Shown here piece by piece: positions 16,936 through 26,656 of a DNA stretch of 64,000 nucleotides. The position numbers and the translations under genes are program-made. This DNA is from an uncultured Muribaculaceae bacterium (GTDB taxonomy: Bacteria; Bacteroidota; Bacteroidia; Bacteroidales; Muribaculaceae): the NCBI GenBank assembly GCA_934590135.1, contig CAKTOT010000002.1:28592-92591 (forward strand), read 5' to 3'. The stretch's first letter is position 1. Each line of letters opens with the position of its first letter. The notes under the pieces are model-generated. The model was not told the origin of the DNA. It saw nothing but the letters and a program-made list of their open reading frames with translations, and ran no database searches.

Positions 16936-19698
16936 ATGAGACTTAAACTGTTCCTGATTGTGCTCCTGGCCGCAGTATTGCCCGGGTTGGCACAAAGCTC
17001 CAAAATCGTTGGTACAGTGGTCAATGCCTCCACGGGCGCGCCTATATACGGTGCAACCGTCAGTCTAAGCAAGCAAGGCAATACCACCACAGATGCCAAC
17101 GGCAACTTCGTGCTGCGTGCCACTGCCGGCACGGCCGATCGTATGCTCGTGGCCTTTGACGGTTACGAAACCTACGGTGTCGACATCACCGTGGCATCCG
17201 CCACTACAGAAGTAGGCACCATCCGCCTCAACCCCATCAACTATGACGCCGAAATGTACGGCGACCTCAACGACATCTATGCCGACGAATCCGCTATGGA
17301 TGCCGGCGATGATGACGACAGCGGTCGTCAGAACATTGTGGCACTTACAGGCGCCAACGATGACATTTATTATAATACAGCCAGCTACAACTTTGGCCCG
17401 ATGTACTTCAACTACCGCGGTATGCGCTCCGAGTACCAGACCATATACCTCAACGGCATCGAGATGAACGACCCCATCCGCGGACGCTTCAACTTTTCGT
17501 CGCTGCTGGGCTTGACATCGCGCGCCTTCCGCAACAAAACCAGTGCCGTAGGCACCGCCGTAGCCAACTACGGTATGGGCGGCCTGGGTGGCAGTGTCAA
17601 CTACAACACCATCACCGACACATATGCTCCCGGCTTCAACGGCTCACTGGCATTCACCAACTCCAACTACATGTTCCGCGCTATGGCCACTTACTCCACC
17701 GGCCTTAGCAAGAACGGTTGGGCCTTCACCATCAGCGGCATAGGTCGCTACTCCAAAGAAGGCGTAGTAGACGGAACGTTCTACAATAGCGGCGGTCTGT
17801 TTATCTCCTTGGAGAAAGTCCTTGACAAGCACAACAGCCTGACGCTTACCGCATTTGGCGGTCCCACACAGCGTGCCACCGCATCCGCCACTTATCAGGA
17901 AGTTTACGACCTGGTAGACGACAACCTCTACAACCCCAACTGGGGCTGGCAGAACGGCGAAAAGCGCAGCGCCCGCATCATCGAGTCCTATGATCCCACC
18001 GCCATGCTCACTTGGCTATACAAAGACGGACGCACGACACTCAACACCACCGCCGCCGTCCGCTGGGTCAGCTACTCGCAATCGGCGCTGCAGTACTACA
18101 AGGCCAATGACCCCAATCCCACGTACTACCGCTACCTCCCGTCATACTACGACAATCAGGAAGAATCCGACTACTACACCTACTTGTGGCAAAATGATCC
18201 GAGCTTCCGCCAAATCAATTGGGAGAATCTCTACACCATCAATAAACTCAACAACATCCAGAACGAAGGCAAAGACGAAGCCGACCGCAAAGGCTCGTCC
18301 TATATCCAGGAGAACCGCGTGAGCAAACAGTTCAACGCCATGTTCAACACCTTCGTCAACCACCGCCTCAACGACCACTTCCAGTTGCAGGCCGGTCTGT
18401 CATTCAACTACACCAAGGCCTCATACTACAAGACCATCCGCGACCTCCTCGGCGGCGAATACTGGCTTGACATTGATCCGTTCAGCGACCGCGATATCAC
18501 CATCGCGCCTCTGAACCTCCAAAACGACCTTGACCACCCCAACCGTCGCGTCACCAAGGGCGACCGCTTCGGATACGACTACGACTTCCATTACATCAAG
18601 GCCGAAGGATGGTTGCAGAATACCTACACAAGCACTCACTGGGATGTCAACTACGGCGCACGTATGAGCTTCACCCAGTTCTACCGCGACGGCCATATGC
18701 GCAACGGCCGCGCTCCGCTCAACTCACTGGGCAAGAGCTCCACAAGCCAATTTGATAATGCAGGCGTCAAAGCCGGTGCAACCTACAAGCTCGACGGCCG
18801 CAACTTCTTCACCGCACACGTCAGCTACGGCACACGAGCACCTCTGGCCGACCAAGCATTCATCGCGCCGCGCGTCAAGAATACATTGGTAAGCGACCTG
18901 CGCAGCGAACGCGACTTTTCCGCCGACATTTCCTACGGCTGGGCTTACCGCCGTTTCCGTGGCGCCTTGACCGCCTACTATGTCAACCTCGACAACGTCA
19001 CCGAGCGTACGGGCTTCTACGATGACCGCTACTCCACATACGCCATTTACGCCCTCACCGGCGTCCGCAAGGTATCCAAAGGTATCGAACTGGGTATGTC
19101 CTTCAAGATTACTCCCAGCCTCACCGCAACCTTCGCCGGCACCTACGCCAAGTATCAGTACAAGAACAATCCTCAGGGCACTCGCTCGTTCGAAAACGGC
19201 CTATACGCCGACACCACCCAGACCGTATATCTCAAGAATTACTATGTAGGCTCGACACCTCAGACAGTTTGCAATCTCGGTCTTGATTGGGCCGCTCCCG
19301 GCAACTGGTTCTTCAACGTCAACGGCACTTGGATGGGCGACGCATACGTATCACTCTCCCCCGCATACCACGAAGCACTGCCCGAGCTGTGGAAAAACAT
19401 TGACAATTGTACTCCCGAGAAACTTCAGGCCAAAATCGAAGAGCTATCCACCCAGGACAAGCTGAAAAACGCTTTCAGCCTCAACGTCTCCATAGGCAAG
19501 CTCATCTATATCAACCGCAAAGTTTCGCTCAACCTCAACCTCAACGTCAACAACGTCCTCAACAACCGCGACATCGTCACCAACGCATACCAGCAGGGAC
19601 GTCTCGATACCACCAACTACATACGCGATAAGTACCCCAACAAATACCAGTACGCCCAAGGCGTCAAAGTATTCTTCAACGTCGGAGTACGATTCTAA
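16936..19698 (+). CDS. TonB-dependent outer membrane receptor
   Basis: 920 aa. The signal peptide (MRLKLFLIVLLAAVLPGLAQ) is followed by a carboxypeptidase-regulatory-like domain (about 22-100, with SKIVGTVVNASTGAPIYGAT), a plug region (about 130-225) and a long C-terminal beta-barrel rich in aromatic and Asn/Asp residues ending in the outer-membrane-type VKVFFNVGVRF. It is the active-transport pore of a cell-surface uptake system powered by TonB. No SusD gene follows; instead two DUF5689 lipoproteins and a nuclease do. Codons end strongly in C here, unlike neighbours, consistent with high expression. The substrate is not readable from sequence. Confidence 0.9.
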   Translation: MRLKLFLIVLLAAVLPGLAQSSKIVGTVVNASTGAPIYGATVSLSKQGNTTTDANGNFVLRATAGTADRMLVAFDGYETYGVDITVASATTEVGTIRLNPINYDAEMYGDLNDIYADESAMDAGDDDDSGRQNIVALTGANDDIYYNTASYNFGPMYFNYRGMRSEYQTIYLNGIEMNDPIRGRFNFSSLLGLTSRAFRNKTSAVGTAVANYGMGGLGGSVNYNTITDTYAPGFNGSLAFTNSNYMFRAMATYSTGLSKNGWAFTISGIGRYSKEGVVDGTFYNSGGLFISLEKVLDKHNSLTLTAFGGPTQRATASATYQEVYDLVDDNLYNPNWGWQNGEKRSARIIESYDPTAMLTWLYKDGRTTLNTTAAVRWVSYSQSALQYYKANDPNPTYYRYLPSYYDNQEESDYYTYLWQNDPSFRQINWENLYTINKLNNIQNEGKDEADRKGSSYIQENRVSKQFNAMFNTFVNHRLNDHFQLQAGLSFNYTKASYYKTIRDLLGGEYWLDIDPFSDRDITIAPLNLQNDLDHPNRRVTKGDRFGYDYDFHYIKAEGWLQNTYTSTHWDVNYGARMSFTQFYRDGHMRNGRAPLNSLGKSSTSQFDNAGVKAGATYKLDGRNFFTAHVSYGTRAPLADQAFIAPRVKNTLVSDLRSERDFSADISYGWAYRRFRGALTAYYVNLDNVTERTGFYDDRYSTYAIYALTGVRKVSKGIELGMSFKITPSLTATFAGTYAKYQYKNNPQGTRSFENGLYADTTQTVYLKNYYVGSTPQTVCNLGLDWAAPGNWFFNVNGTWMGDAYVSLSPAYHEALPELWKNIDNCTPEKLQAKIEELSTQDKLKNAFSLNVSIGKLIYINRKVSLNLNLNVNNVLNNRDIVTNAYQQGRLDTTNYIRDKYPNKYQYAQGVKVFFNVGVRF

Positions 19699-19755
19699 CC
19701 CGTTTCTTTCGCGTAAAAAATACAGTATCACGCCCCAAAACATAACATAAAGACA

Positions 19756-21159
19756 ATGAAAAAATCATTAATATACATCTATACAGCCCTGCTGGCACTC
19801 GCCGGCTCCGTGTCGCTGTCGTCCTGCGACGACGACTTCGAACGCCCGCCTATGGTGGTACCCACGGCCGAACGTCACGCCAACACCACCATTGCCGAAC
19901 TTAAGGCCAAGTTCTACAAAGGCGAAAGCAACTACGCTACACTCGTCGAGAAACGCGAAGACGGCGCCGATTACATCATCAAAGGCCGCGTCATCTCCTC
20001 CGACCAGTCCGGTAACTTCTTCAAACAGTTGGTCATCGAAGACGAGACCGGTGCAATTCAGGTCAATATCGACAGCTATGACCTTTACGAATCCTATCAA
20101 TACGGCCAGGAAATCGTTATTGACGTCACCGGGCTGTATGTCGGCGCCTACGGCAAGCTTATGCAAATAGGCTCGACGCCCAGCAACAACTACCCCGGAC
20201 GTATAGCATCCGACCTCGCCGCAAAACAAATCGAAGTCGACGGACTATCCGAACCCGAGAAAATTACTATCGGCGAATACACCATCGGCGCACTCAATGA
20301 CCTGATTTCAAATCAGGAAGAATTCTTGGCCAAGCAATGTCGCCTGGTATCCATCAAAGACGTGACATTCAAAGATGCCGGCAAAGCCACACTTGCCGAA
20401 AAAGACAAGAACACCTCACGCACCATCTCCGACGGTACCGGCGATATGATTGTATACACCAGCGGATATAGTGACTTCTACGACTACTACTGCCCCGAAG
20501 GCAAAGGCACCATCGTCGGCATCCTCAGCTTCTTCAACAAATCGTGGCAGATACGCCTGCTCGCCGTCAGCGAGGACGAAACCCTTGCAGACTCCATGCG
20601 CGGCCTCATCGGCTACGAGCTCAAGAAAGAGCCCTCGGCCGGCGGTGGCAGCGACACCCCTTCCGGCGAAGCCGTGACCTCGCTTAACGAAAACTTCGAT
20701 GCCGGTACCGAAATACCCGCCGGATGGTTCCAGAAACAAGTTGCCGGCGACAAGACATGGTTCGTAAAAGCTTTCAATAGCAACAACTACATCTCCATGT
20801 CCGGATACAAGGGTAACGCTCCCTTTGACCAGTGGCTCATTTCGCCCGCCATCGATATGGACAAGGTGGCAGACAAAATTCTCACCTTTGACACCCAGGT
20901 CAACGGCTACGGTGCCACTACCACCACGCTCAAGCTCTATGTCATCACCAACCTTGAAAAGCTCGACGAGGCCAAAGAGGTTGAAGCTACATTTGCCAAA
21001 GCACCCGAAAGCGGATACAGCGAATGGGTCAACTCCGGCAACATCGATCTTAAGGCTTTCACCGGCAAAGTATACCTTGCTTTCCGTTACCAAGCCACAC
21101 AGGATGCAAATTACGCCACCTGGTGCGTAGACAACATCAAACTCAACGCTGCCAAATAA
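19756..21159 (+). CDS. DUF5689 surface lipoprotein with choice-of-anchor J-like domain
   Basis: 467 aa. The lipobox LSSC puts the lipidated Cys near residue 24, followed by DDD, an acidic signal typical of surface-exported Bacteroidota lipoproteins. Residues about 40-290 form a DUF5689 module, with IKGRVISSDQSGNFFKQLVI, an OB-fold-like pattern. Residues about 310-467 form a jelly-roll/adhesin-like domain (NENFDAGTEIPAGW, DQWLISPAIDM, NYATWCVDNI). It lies 57 bp after the TonB receptor and is likely its extracellular binding partner in place of SusD. A nucleic-acid ligand is suggested by the OB-like fold and the nuclease downstream; that part is inference. Confidence 0.82.
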   Translation: MKKSLIYIYTALLALAGSVSLSSCDDDFERPPMVVPTAERHANTTIAELKAKFYKGESNYATLVEKREDGADYIIKGRVISSDQSGNFFKQLVIEDETGAIQVNIDSYDLYESYQYGQEIVIDVTGLYVGAYGKLMQIGSTPSNNYPGRIASDLAAKQIEVDGLSEPEKITIGEYTIGALNDLISNQEEFLAKQCRLVSIKDVTFKDAGKATLAEKDKNTSRTISDGTGDMIVYTSGYSDFYDYYCPEGKGTIVGILSFFNKSWQIRLLAVSEDETLADSMRGLIGYELKKEPSAGGGSDTPSGEAVTSLNENFDAGTEIPAGWFQKQVAGDKTWFVKAFNSNNYISMSGYKGNAPFDQWLISPAIDMDKVADKILTFDTQVNGYGATTTTLKLYVITNLEKLDEAKEVEATFAKAPESGYSEWVNSGNIDLKAFTGKVYLAFRYQATQDANYATWCVDNIKLNAAK

Positions 21160-21216
21160 CAAGCGTCACGACAACCCGTATATTCAACAACACAAGCCAA
21201 TACACCATACAAATAT

Positions 21217-24200
21217 ATGAAACCACTAAAATCATATCTGGCGTGGGTCGCCGTGACACTCGCAGTAGCGGGAGCCACCACGGCTTGCCAAGATGACATC
21301 GACGATCCCGTCATCGATGCCCCCGTGGCCAAAGACCAGCCCAATACATCCATACTCGAGCTTAAGACCAAGTATTGGAATGACGCCACCAACTACATAG
21401 ACACCATCGGCACACGCGACGATGGCAGCCACTACGTCATCTCCGGACGTGTAATCTCCTCCGATGAAGCCGGCAACGTCTTCAAATCCCTCGTCATCCA
21501 AGACGGAACAGCAGCACTGTCGCTGTCCATCAACTCATACAACCTCTACCTCAAATACCGCCGCGGCCAAGAAATCGTCCTCGACGTCACCGGTATGTAT
21601 ATAGGCAAATACAACGGCCTCGTACAACTCGGCCAACCCGAATGGTACGAAAACGGCAGCGCGTGGGAAGCATCCTTCATGTCGCCCGAGTACTTTACGG
21701 CACATGCCCAGCTCAACGGCTTCCCCGATGTGTCCAAACTCGACACCCTCGTGGTTAACTCCTTCTCCGAGCTGCCCACCGACCCCGCCGGACTCATCAA
21801 ATGGCAAAGCCAGTTGGTACGCTTCAACAACGTGTCCTTCGCCAACGGCGGCAAAGCCACATTCTCCGAGCACAAGGCCAACGTCAACCAAAGCCTTGTA
21901 GATGCCGACGGTTCGAGCATCAATGTCCGCACTTCCGGATACTCCAACTTCTGGAATAAGACCCTCCCCGAAGGTCGCGGTGACGTTGTTGCAATACTAT
22001 CGTACTACGGTACCAGCGGATGGCAACTTATCCTCAACGACTACGAAGGCTGCATGAACTTCGGCAACCCCACCGTTCCCGAAGGCTCGCAGAGCAAGCC
22101 CTGGAGCGTTGACAAAGCCATCGAACTCGAAAAGGCAGGCGCAGACAAGGCCGGATGGGTATCCGGATACATTGTCGGCGCAGTAGGCCCCGAAGTCACT
22201 GAAGTCAAGTCCAACGATGACATCCAATGGAGCGCCGAGCCCCTGCTGGGCAATACCCTCGTAATCGGCCAGACCGCCGACACCAAGGATATCGCACACG
22301 CACTGGTAATCGAACTGCCTGACGGATCCAAGCTCCAGACCCTCGGCAACCTCGTCGACAACCCCGGCAACTACGGCAAGCAGATAGCCCTTCGCGGTAC
22401 ACTCGCCAAAGCTATGGGCACTTTCGGCATCACCGGCAACAATGGTACCACCGACGAATTCTCCATCGAAGGCCTCAACCCCGGCGGTGAAGGTATCCCC
22501 GAAGGTACAGGCACCAAAGAGTCGCCCTACAACTGCTCGCAAGTACTCGCCGGAGCTTCCGGCACCGCATGGGTCAAAGGCTACATCGTAGGCTCCAGCG
22601 CCGGCAAGACTGCCGCCGAAATGACCAACGCCACCGGCACAGCCGCCTCGGCATCCAATATTTTCATCGCCGCCAAGGCTGACGAAACCGACTACACCAA
22701 GTGTCTCCCCGTACAGCTGCCCGTGGGCGAAGTACGCTCCTCGCTCAACCTCCAAGCTCATCCCGAAAACCTCGGCAAGGCTGTAGCCGTCAACGGCTCC
22801 ATCGAAAAATATTTCGGACAACCCGGCGTCAAGACCGTCACCGCATTCGACCTTGAAGGCGGCGTTACGCCTCCCACGCCTCCCGTAACCACCGGCGACG
22901 GTTCGGAGAACAATCCCTACTCGGCTGCCGAAGTAATCGCTTTCAATCCCCAGTCCTCGTCAGAAGCCGTCAAGAGCGGTGTATGGGTGACCGGTTATAT
23001 CGTAGGATGGGCTGACGTCAGTGCCGCTCCCTACGCCATCAATGCCGAGACGGCCCGCTTCGATGCATCCGCAACTATGGCTACCAATATCCTCGTGGCA
23101 CCTTCGGCCGATGTCAAGGACGTCTCAAAGTGCATAGGCATCCAGCTTCCCACCGGCGAAATCCGCAACGCCCTCAATCTCCAGGCCAACCCCGCCAATC
23201 TCGGCAAGAGTGTTCAAATCAAGGGTGATATTATGAAGTATTGCGGTGTTGCAGGCATCAAAAACGCCACCGCCTACAAGCTTGAAGGCGGCACAACTCC
23301 CACGCCGACGCCTACCGACCCCGTGTCCTCGCTCAACGAGAACTTCGACGCCTCCTCCAGCATCCCCACCGGATGGACGCAACAGCAAGTGGCCGGCAAC
23401 AAGGCATGGTACGTGCCCTCGTTCAACGGTAACAACTATGCCGCCATGACCGGATACAAGGGCACGGGTCCCTTTGACCAGTGGCTCATCTCCCCGGCCA
23501 TAGACATGTCCAAGGTCTCTAAAAAAGTACTGACTTTCGACACCCAAGTCAACGGATATGGTTCCACAGAATCCGCCCTGAAGGTATTCGTGCTCACCGC
23601 AGCCGACCCCGCCACCGCCAAGGCCACACAGCTCAATCCCACCCTGGCCACCGCTCCCGCAAGCGGATATAGCGACTGGGCCAACTCCGGCGAACTGGAC
23701 CTGAGCTCCTTCTCCGGTATCATTTACATCGGATTTGAATACACCTCACCCGTGGCCGACAATTACGCCACCTGGTGCGTGGACAATATCTTGCTCAACT
23801 CCGAAGGCGGCAGCACACCTGACCCGACCCCGACACCCACTCCCTCCGGCGACTACAAAGGCGACTTCAACTCCTTCAACAACGGACAGCCGCTGAACAA
23901 GCCCTACGGTACATATAAAAATAATACCGGATGGACCGCCACCAACGCCATCATCCTCAGCGGCGGCGATACCGATGCCAGCCCGGCTTTCACATTCATC
24001 GGCGCTGCCGGAACTCTGGCTCCGACGCTTAACGGCAAGACTTCCGCTCCGGGTAGCCTCGTCTCGCCCGCTCTCACCGGGAGCATCAAGACTCTGACAT
24101 TCAAATACGGCTTTGCATTCAACGAAAGCAAGTGCCAGTTCACAGTCAACGTTAAGGACGCCTCCGGCAATGTCATCAAGAGCCAAGTCGTAACGCTTGA

Positions 24201-24348
24201 CACCGTCACCAAGGCAACACCCTACGACTTCAGCCTCGATGTCAATTACAACGGTACTTTCACCATCGAAATCATCAACAACTGCTACTCCAAACTCGAT
24301 GCCAATAAGGACCGCGTGTCCATTTGGAATCTGACTTGGACAGAGTAA
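21217..24348 (+). CDS. Large DUF5689 surface lipoprotein with repeated OB-like modules
   Basis: 1043 aa paralogue and extension of the preceding lipoprotein. The lipobox TTAC is followed by QDD. Order: DUF5689 (about 35-280); three related modules of the DUF6359 type beginning near 290, 430 and 570, each with a GYIVG motif and a later 'ALNLQAxPxNLGKxV' or equivalent; a choice-of-anchor J-like domain (about 695-865, NENFDASSSIPTGW); and a final beta domain. Pro/Thr linkers separate the modules. The modules are internal duplicates. It sits 57 bp after the shorter lipoprotein. A long multivalent surface binder is likely; the ligand is unknown. Confidence 0.82.
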   Translation: MKPLKSYLAWVAVTLAVAGATTACQDDIDDPVIDAPVAKDQPNTSILELKTKYWNDATNYIDTIGTRDDGSHYVISGRVISSDEAGNVFKSLVIQDGTAALSLSINSYNLYLKYRRGQEIVLDVTGMYIGKYNGLVQLGQPEWYENGSAWEASFMSPEYFTAHAQLNGFPDVSKLDTLVVNSFSELPTDPAGLIKWQSQLVRFNNVSFANGGKATFSEHKANVNQSLVDADGSSINVRTSGYSNFWNKTLPEGRGDVVAILSYYGTSGWQLILNDYEGCMNFGNPTVPEGSQSKPWSVDKAIELEKAGADKAGWVSGYIVGAVGPEVTEVKSNDDIQWSAEPLLGNTLVIGQTADTKDIAHALVIELPDGSKLQTLGNLVDNPGNYGKQIALRGTLAKAMGTFGITGNNGTTDEFSIEGLNPGGEGIPEGTGTKESPYNCSQVLAGASGTAWVKGYIVGSSAGKTAAEMTNATGTAASASNIFIAAKADETDYTKCLPVQLPVGEVRSSLNLQAHPENLGKAVAVNGSIEKYFGQPGVKTVTAFDLEGGVTPPTPPVTTGDGSENNPYSAAEVIAFNPQSSSEAVKSGVWVTGYIVGWADVSAAPYAINAETARFDASATMATNILVAPSADVKDVSKCIGIQLPTGEIRNALNLQANPANLGKSVQIKGDIMKYCGVAGIKNATAYKLEGGTTPTPTPTDPVSSLNENFDASSSIPTGWTQQQVAGNKAWYVPSFNGNNYAAMTGYKGTGPFDQWLISPAIDMSKVSKKVLTFDTQVNGYGSTESALKVFVLTAADPATAKATQLNPTLATAPASGYSDWANSGELDLSSFSGIIYIGFEYTSPVADNYATWCVDNILLNSEGGSTPDPTPTPTPSGDYKGDFNSFNNGQPLNKPYGTYKNNTGWTATNAIILSGGDTDASPAFTFIGAAGTLAPTLNGKTSAPGSLVSPALTGSIKTLTFKYGFAFNESKCQFTVNVKDASGNVIKSQVVTLDTVTKATPYDFSLDVNYNGTFTIEIINNCYSKLDANKDRVSIWNLTWTE

Positions 24349-24359
24349 CAACTCTTGCC

Positions 24360-24414
24360 AAAGGCCGGCTACGCCGCACCGTCGCAACTCAGGCGGTGTG
24401 GCACGCCGGCCTTT
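24360..24414 (+). terminator. Hairpin between lipoprotein and nuclease genes
   Basis: A 10-bp GC-rich stem (24360-24369 with 24405-24414) with a short T-rich end lies in the 95-bp gap. It could be a terminator or an mRNA-stabilising hairpin that sets relative expression. Confidence 0.5.
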
Positions 24415-24443
24415 CGGATTATCCACTGTAACATCAACCACCA

Positions 24444-25511
24444 ATGAAACTCACCAAGACACTTGCCGCCGCGCTGCTGACCTTAGTCATCGCAGCTCCG
24501 GCATACGCCCAAGACAATAATGCGAACCGCACAATCACGCAGACTGCCGGCATCGCATTCTACAATCTTGAGAACTTCTTTGATACGATACCTAACAACC
24601 CATTAGGCCGCGACCTTGAGTACACTCCCGACGGAAAGAATCAATGGGATGGTCGCAAGTATTGGAACAAGGTCAACAACCTTGCGCGCGCCATCTCGTC
24701 GTTTACTTCCAAACGCACGCCCAACGGCCCGGCCATCATCGGCGTCAGCGAAGTCGAGAACCGCGGTGTGCTCGAAGACCTCGTGCGCGACCCTCAACTG
24801 GCACCTTGGAACCTCCAAATCGTACACCACGATTCGCCCGACAAGCGCGGTATTGACGTCAGCCTTCTGTACAACCCCAAGTACTTCAAGCTGGAAAACG
24901 TCACCAACCATACGCTCACCGAACTCTCCTTCGCCACACGTGATCAGATGTGCGTCGTCGGACGACTGATGGGACAGCGCATAGCCGTCATCGTCAACCA
25001 CTGGCCATCACGCATCGGCGGACAGGAAAAATCCTCGCCCAACCGCGAGGCCGCCGCACGCTTGAGCCGCGCCATCTCCGACTCGCTGTGGCGCGTAGAC
25101 CCCCAAATCGGCGTAATCATCATGGGCGACCTCAACGATGACCCTATGGACAAATCCTGCGCCGAAGTCCTCGGAGCCAAACGTGATAAGGGCGATGTAA
25201 AAGAAGACCATAGCTTCTATAACCCCTTCTGGAGCATTCTCGACCATGGAACCGGAACTCTCGCCTACAAGAGCTCGTGGAATCTCTTTGACCAGATAAT
25301 CATCTCCGGCAATCTGCTCAACACACCCGAAAACCGCTGGCACATTCTGCGTGCCGAGGTGCTCAACTTTGACTTCCTCAAAGATACCGAGGGTACGCGT
25401 CAAAACTACCCACGGCGTACCTTTGCCTCGGGAGTATACCTCAATGGATACTCCGACCACTTCCCCACCGAAATTTTTGTGACTCGTCGCATCCCGGTAC
25501 CCAAGCGCTGA
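24444..25511 (+). CDS. Secreted endonuclease/exonuclease/phosphatase family enzyme
   Basis: 355 aa with signal peptide (MKLTKTLAAALLTLVIAAPAYA). The DNase I-like fold motifs are present in order: AFYNLENFFDT (Asn and Glu metal ligands), VSEVEN, VNHWPSR, GDLNDDP and YSDHFP, so catalytic residues look complete. The enzyme should cleave phosphodiester or phosphomonoester bonds in the periplasm or outside the cell. It is the last gene after the TonB receptor and the DUF5689 lipoproteins, giving a bind-cut-import set, probably for extracellular DNA, RNA or another phosphate ester. The exact substrate cannot be told from these motifs. Confidence 0.88.
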   Translation: MKLTKTLAAALLTLVIAAPAYAQDNNANRTITQTAGIAFYNLENFFDTIPNNPLGRDLEYTPDGKNQWDGRKYWNKVNNLARAISSFTSKRTPNGPAIIGVSEVENRGVLEDLVRDPQLAPWNLQIVHHDSPDKRGIDVSLLYNPKYFKLENVTNHTLTELSFATRDQMCVVGRLMGQRIAVIVNHWPSRIGGQEKSSPNREAAARLSRAISDSLWRVDPQIGVIIMGDLNDDPMDKSCAEVLGAKRDKGDVKEDHSFYNPFWSILDHGTGTLAYKSSWNLFDQIIISGNLLNTPENRWHILRAEVLNFDFLKDTEGTRQNYPRRTFASGVYLNGYSDHFPTEIFVTRRIPVPKR

Positions 25512-25531
25512 CGCACGCGTCACTATGTATA

Positions 25532-25570
25532 CAGCGCCGCAAGTACGCCCCACAGCGTCTTGCGGCGCTG
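25532..25570. terminator. Hairpin after the nuclease gene
   Basis: A perfect 12-bp GC-rich stem (25532-25543 with 25559-25570) without a strong T-run, 20 bp after the stop codon. Likely a transcript end. The remaining bases to 25768 hold nothing I can name. Confidence 0.5.
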
Positions 25571-25768
25571 TTGCGTAAATTAACGTAGGATTAACCGTCG
25601 ACATATTCTTCGCGCTAAGAAACGATTAGAATGGCAGAATAGAGGACGCGATGCGAATGGTTTGGGAAGAGTGATGGAATAGGGGAGAGACGTGATGGAG
25701 TAATGGGTGTGATGATGATAAAGGATGTCGATATGTGCGTACCGTTAAGGCTTCGGCATCGATGGTGG

Positions 25769-26656
25769 CTATCGAAGGCGGTCGTGCAGACGCATAAGCA
25801 GGCCGAGCGGAAGCAAGGGCAGGCCGAGAGCACCGATTTGGCGGGCGCGTGAGCATATCGGTCCGCGTGCAAAGCGCCAGAAATTGATAACGGCCTTGAT
25901 GTGCTGTGCCGGTGAGATGCTTGGCCGATGAGCCATCTCCGAATAGAACAATGCGGAAGCCTTGGGCGAGCGAGCGCGTTGGCGGACAATAGAAGCCGTA
26001 AGTCCGTCGCCCAGATATTCACAGACGTATATCGGATAGCAGTAGTAGCGTACGCGCAGGCCCCGGTCGGCGATGCGGAACCAGATCAGCGCCTCGGGAC
26101 AAAATTTCTCGCCTTCGTATACCGGAAAAGGCAGCGACCGCAGCACGTCCGTGCGCCATATTTCGGCCATATCTCCGGTGATGCCGTATTTCAGTGTCAG
26201 CTCGGTCGGCAGACATTCGATGTCATTGAAGGATTTCGGCGACCCTATGCGAGTGCCGTCAAGGTGCATACGTGTGCCGCTGATTCCTCCGATTTCGGGT
26301 TCGTCGTCGGCTTGGCCGATGCGCTTTACGGCCCATTCAACGGCATCCTCGGTCAGGTGGTCGTCGCTATCAACGATGAAGAACCACGATGCGCGTGCTT
26401 TGGCAACGCCTTGATTGATGGCGGCGTGCTTTCCGCTGTTTTGTGCCATTCGAAAGCATCGTATATCGATGCGCCCCTCGGTAGCCCAATGGTTGAGTAA
26501 TTCCTCGGTGTCGTCCGTTGAGCAGTCATCCGCGACTATCCATTCAAAGTCCCGGCAAGTTTGTGCTACAAGGCTTTCGTACAGCCGTGGAAGTATGTAC
26601 GCGCGGTTGTACGTGGGTGTGAATATGGTGAGGCGCGGCGTGTGACTTTCGGTCAT
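25769..26656 (-). CDS. Family 2 glycosyltransferase
   Basis: 295 aa GT-A glycosyltransferase. The N-terminus TIFTPTYNRAYILPRL, the nucleotide-binding ADDCSTDDT and the metal-binding VDSDDH are typical of GT2 enzymes that transfer sugars from nucleotide-sugar donors to lipid or polysaccharide acceptors on the cytoplasmic membrane face. No membrane helix is clear apart from a hydrophobic C-terminal patch. It starts within the last four bases of the DUF2461 gene (ATGA overlap at 26653-26656), so the two are translationally coupled. Acceptor and donor are unknown. Confidence 0.9.
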   Translation of the reverse strand: MTESHTPRLTIFTPTYNRAYILPRLYESLVAQTCRDFEWIVADDCSTDDTEELLNHWATEGRIDIRCFRMAQNSGKHAAINQGVAKARASWFFIVDSDDHLTEDAVEWAVKRIGQADDEPEIGGISGTRMHLDGTRIGSPKSFNDIECLPTELTLKYGITGDMAEIWRTDVLRSLPFPVYEGEKFCPEALIWFRIADRGLRVRYYCYPIYVCEYLGDGLTASIVRQRARSPKASALFYSEMAHRPSISPAQHIKAVINFWRFARGPICSRARQIGALGLPLLPLGLLMRLHDRLR

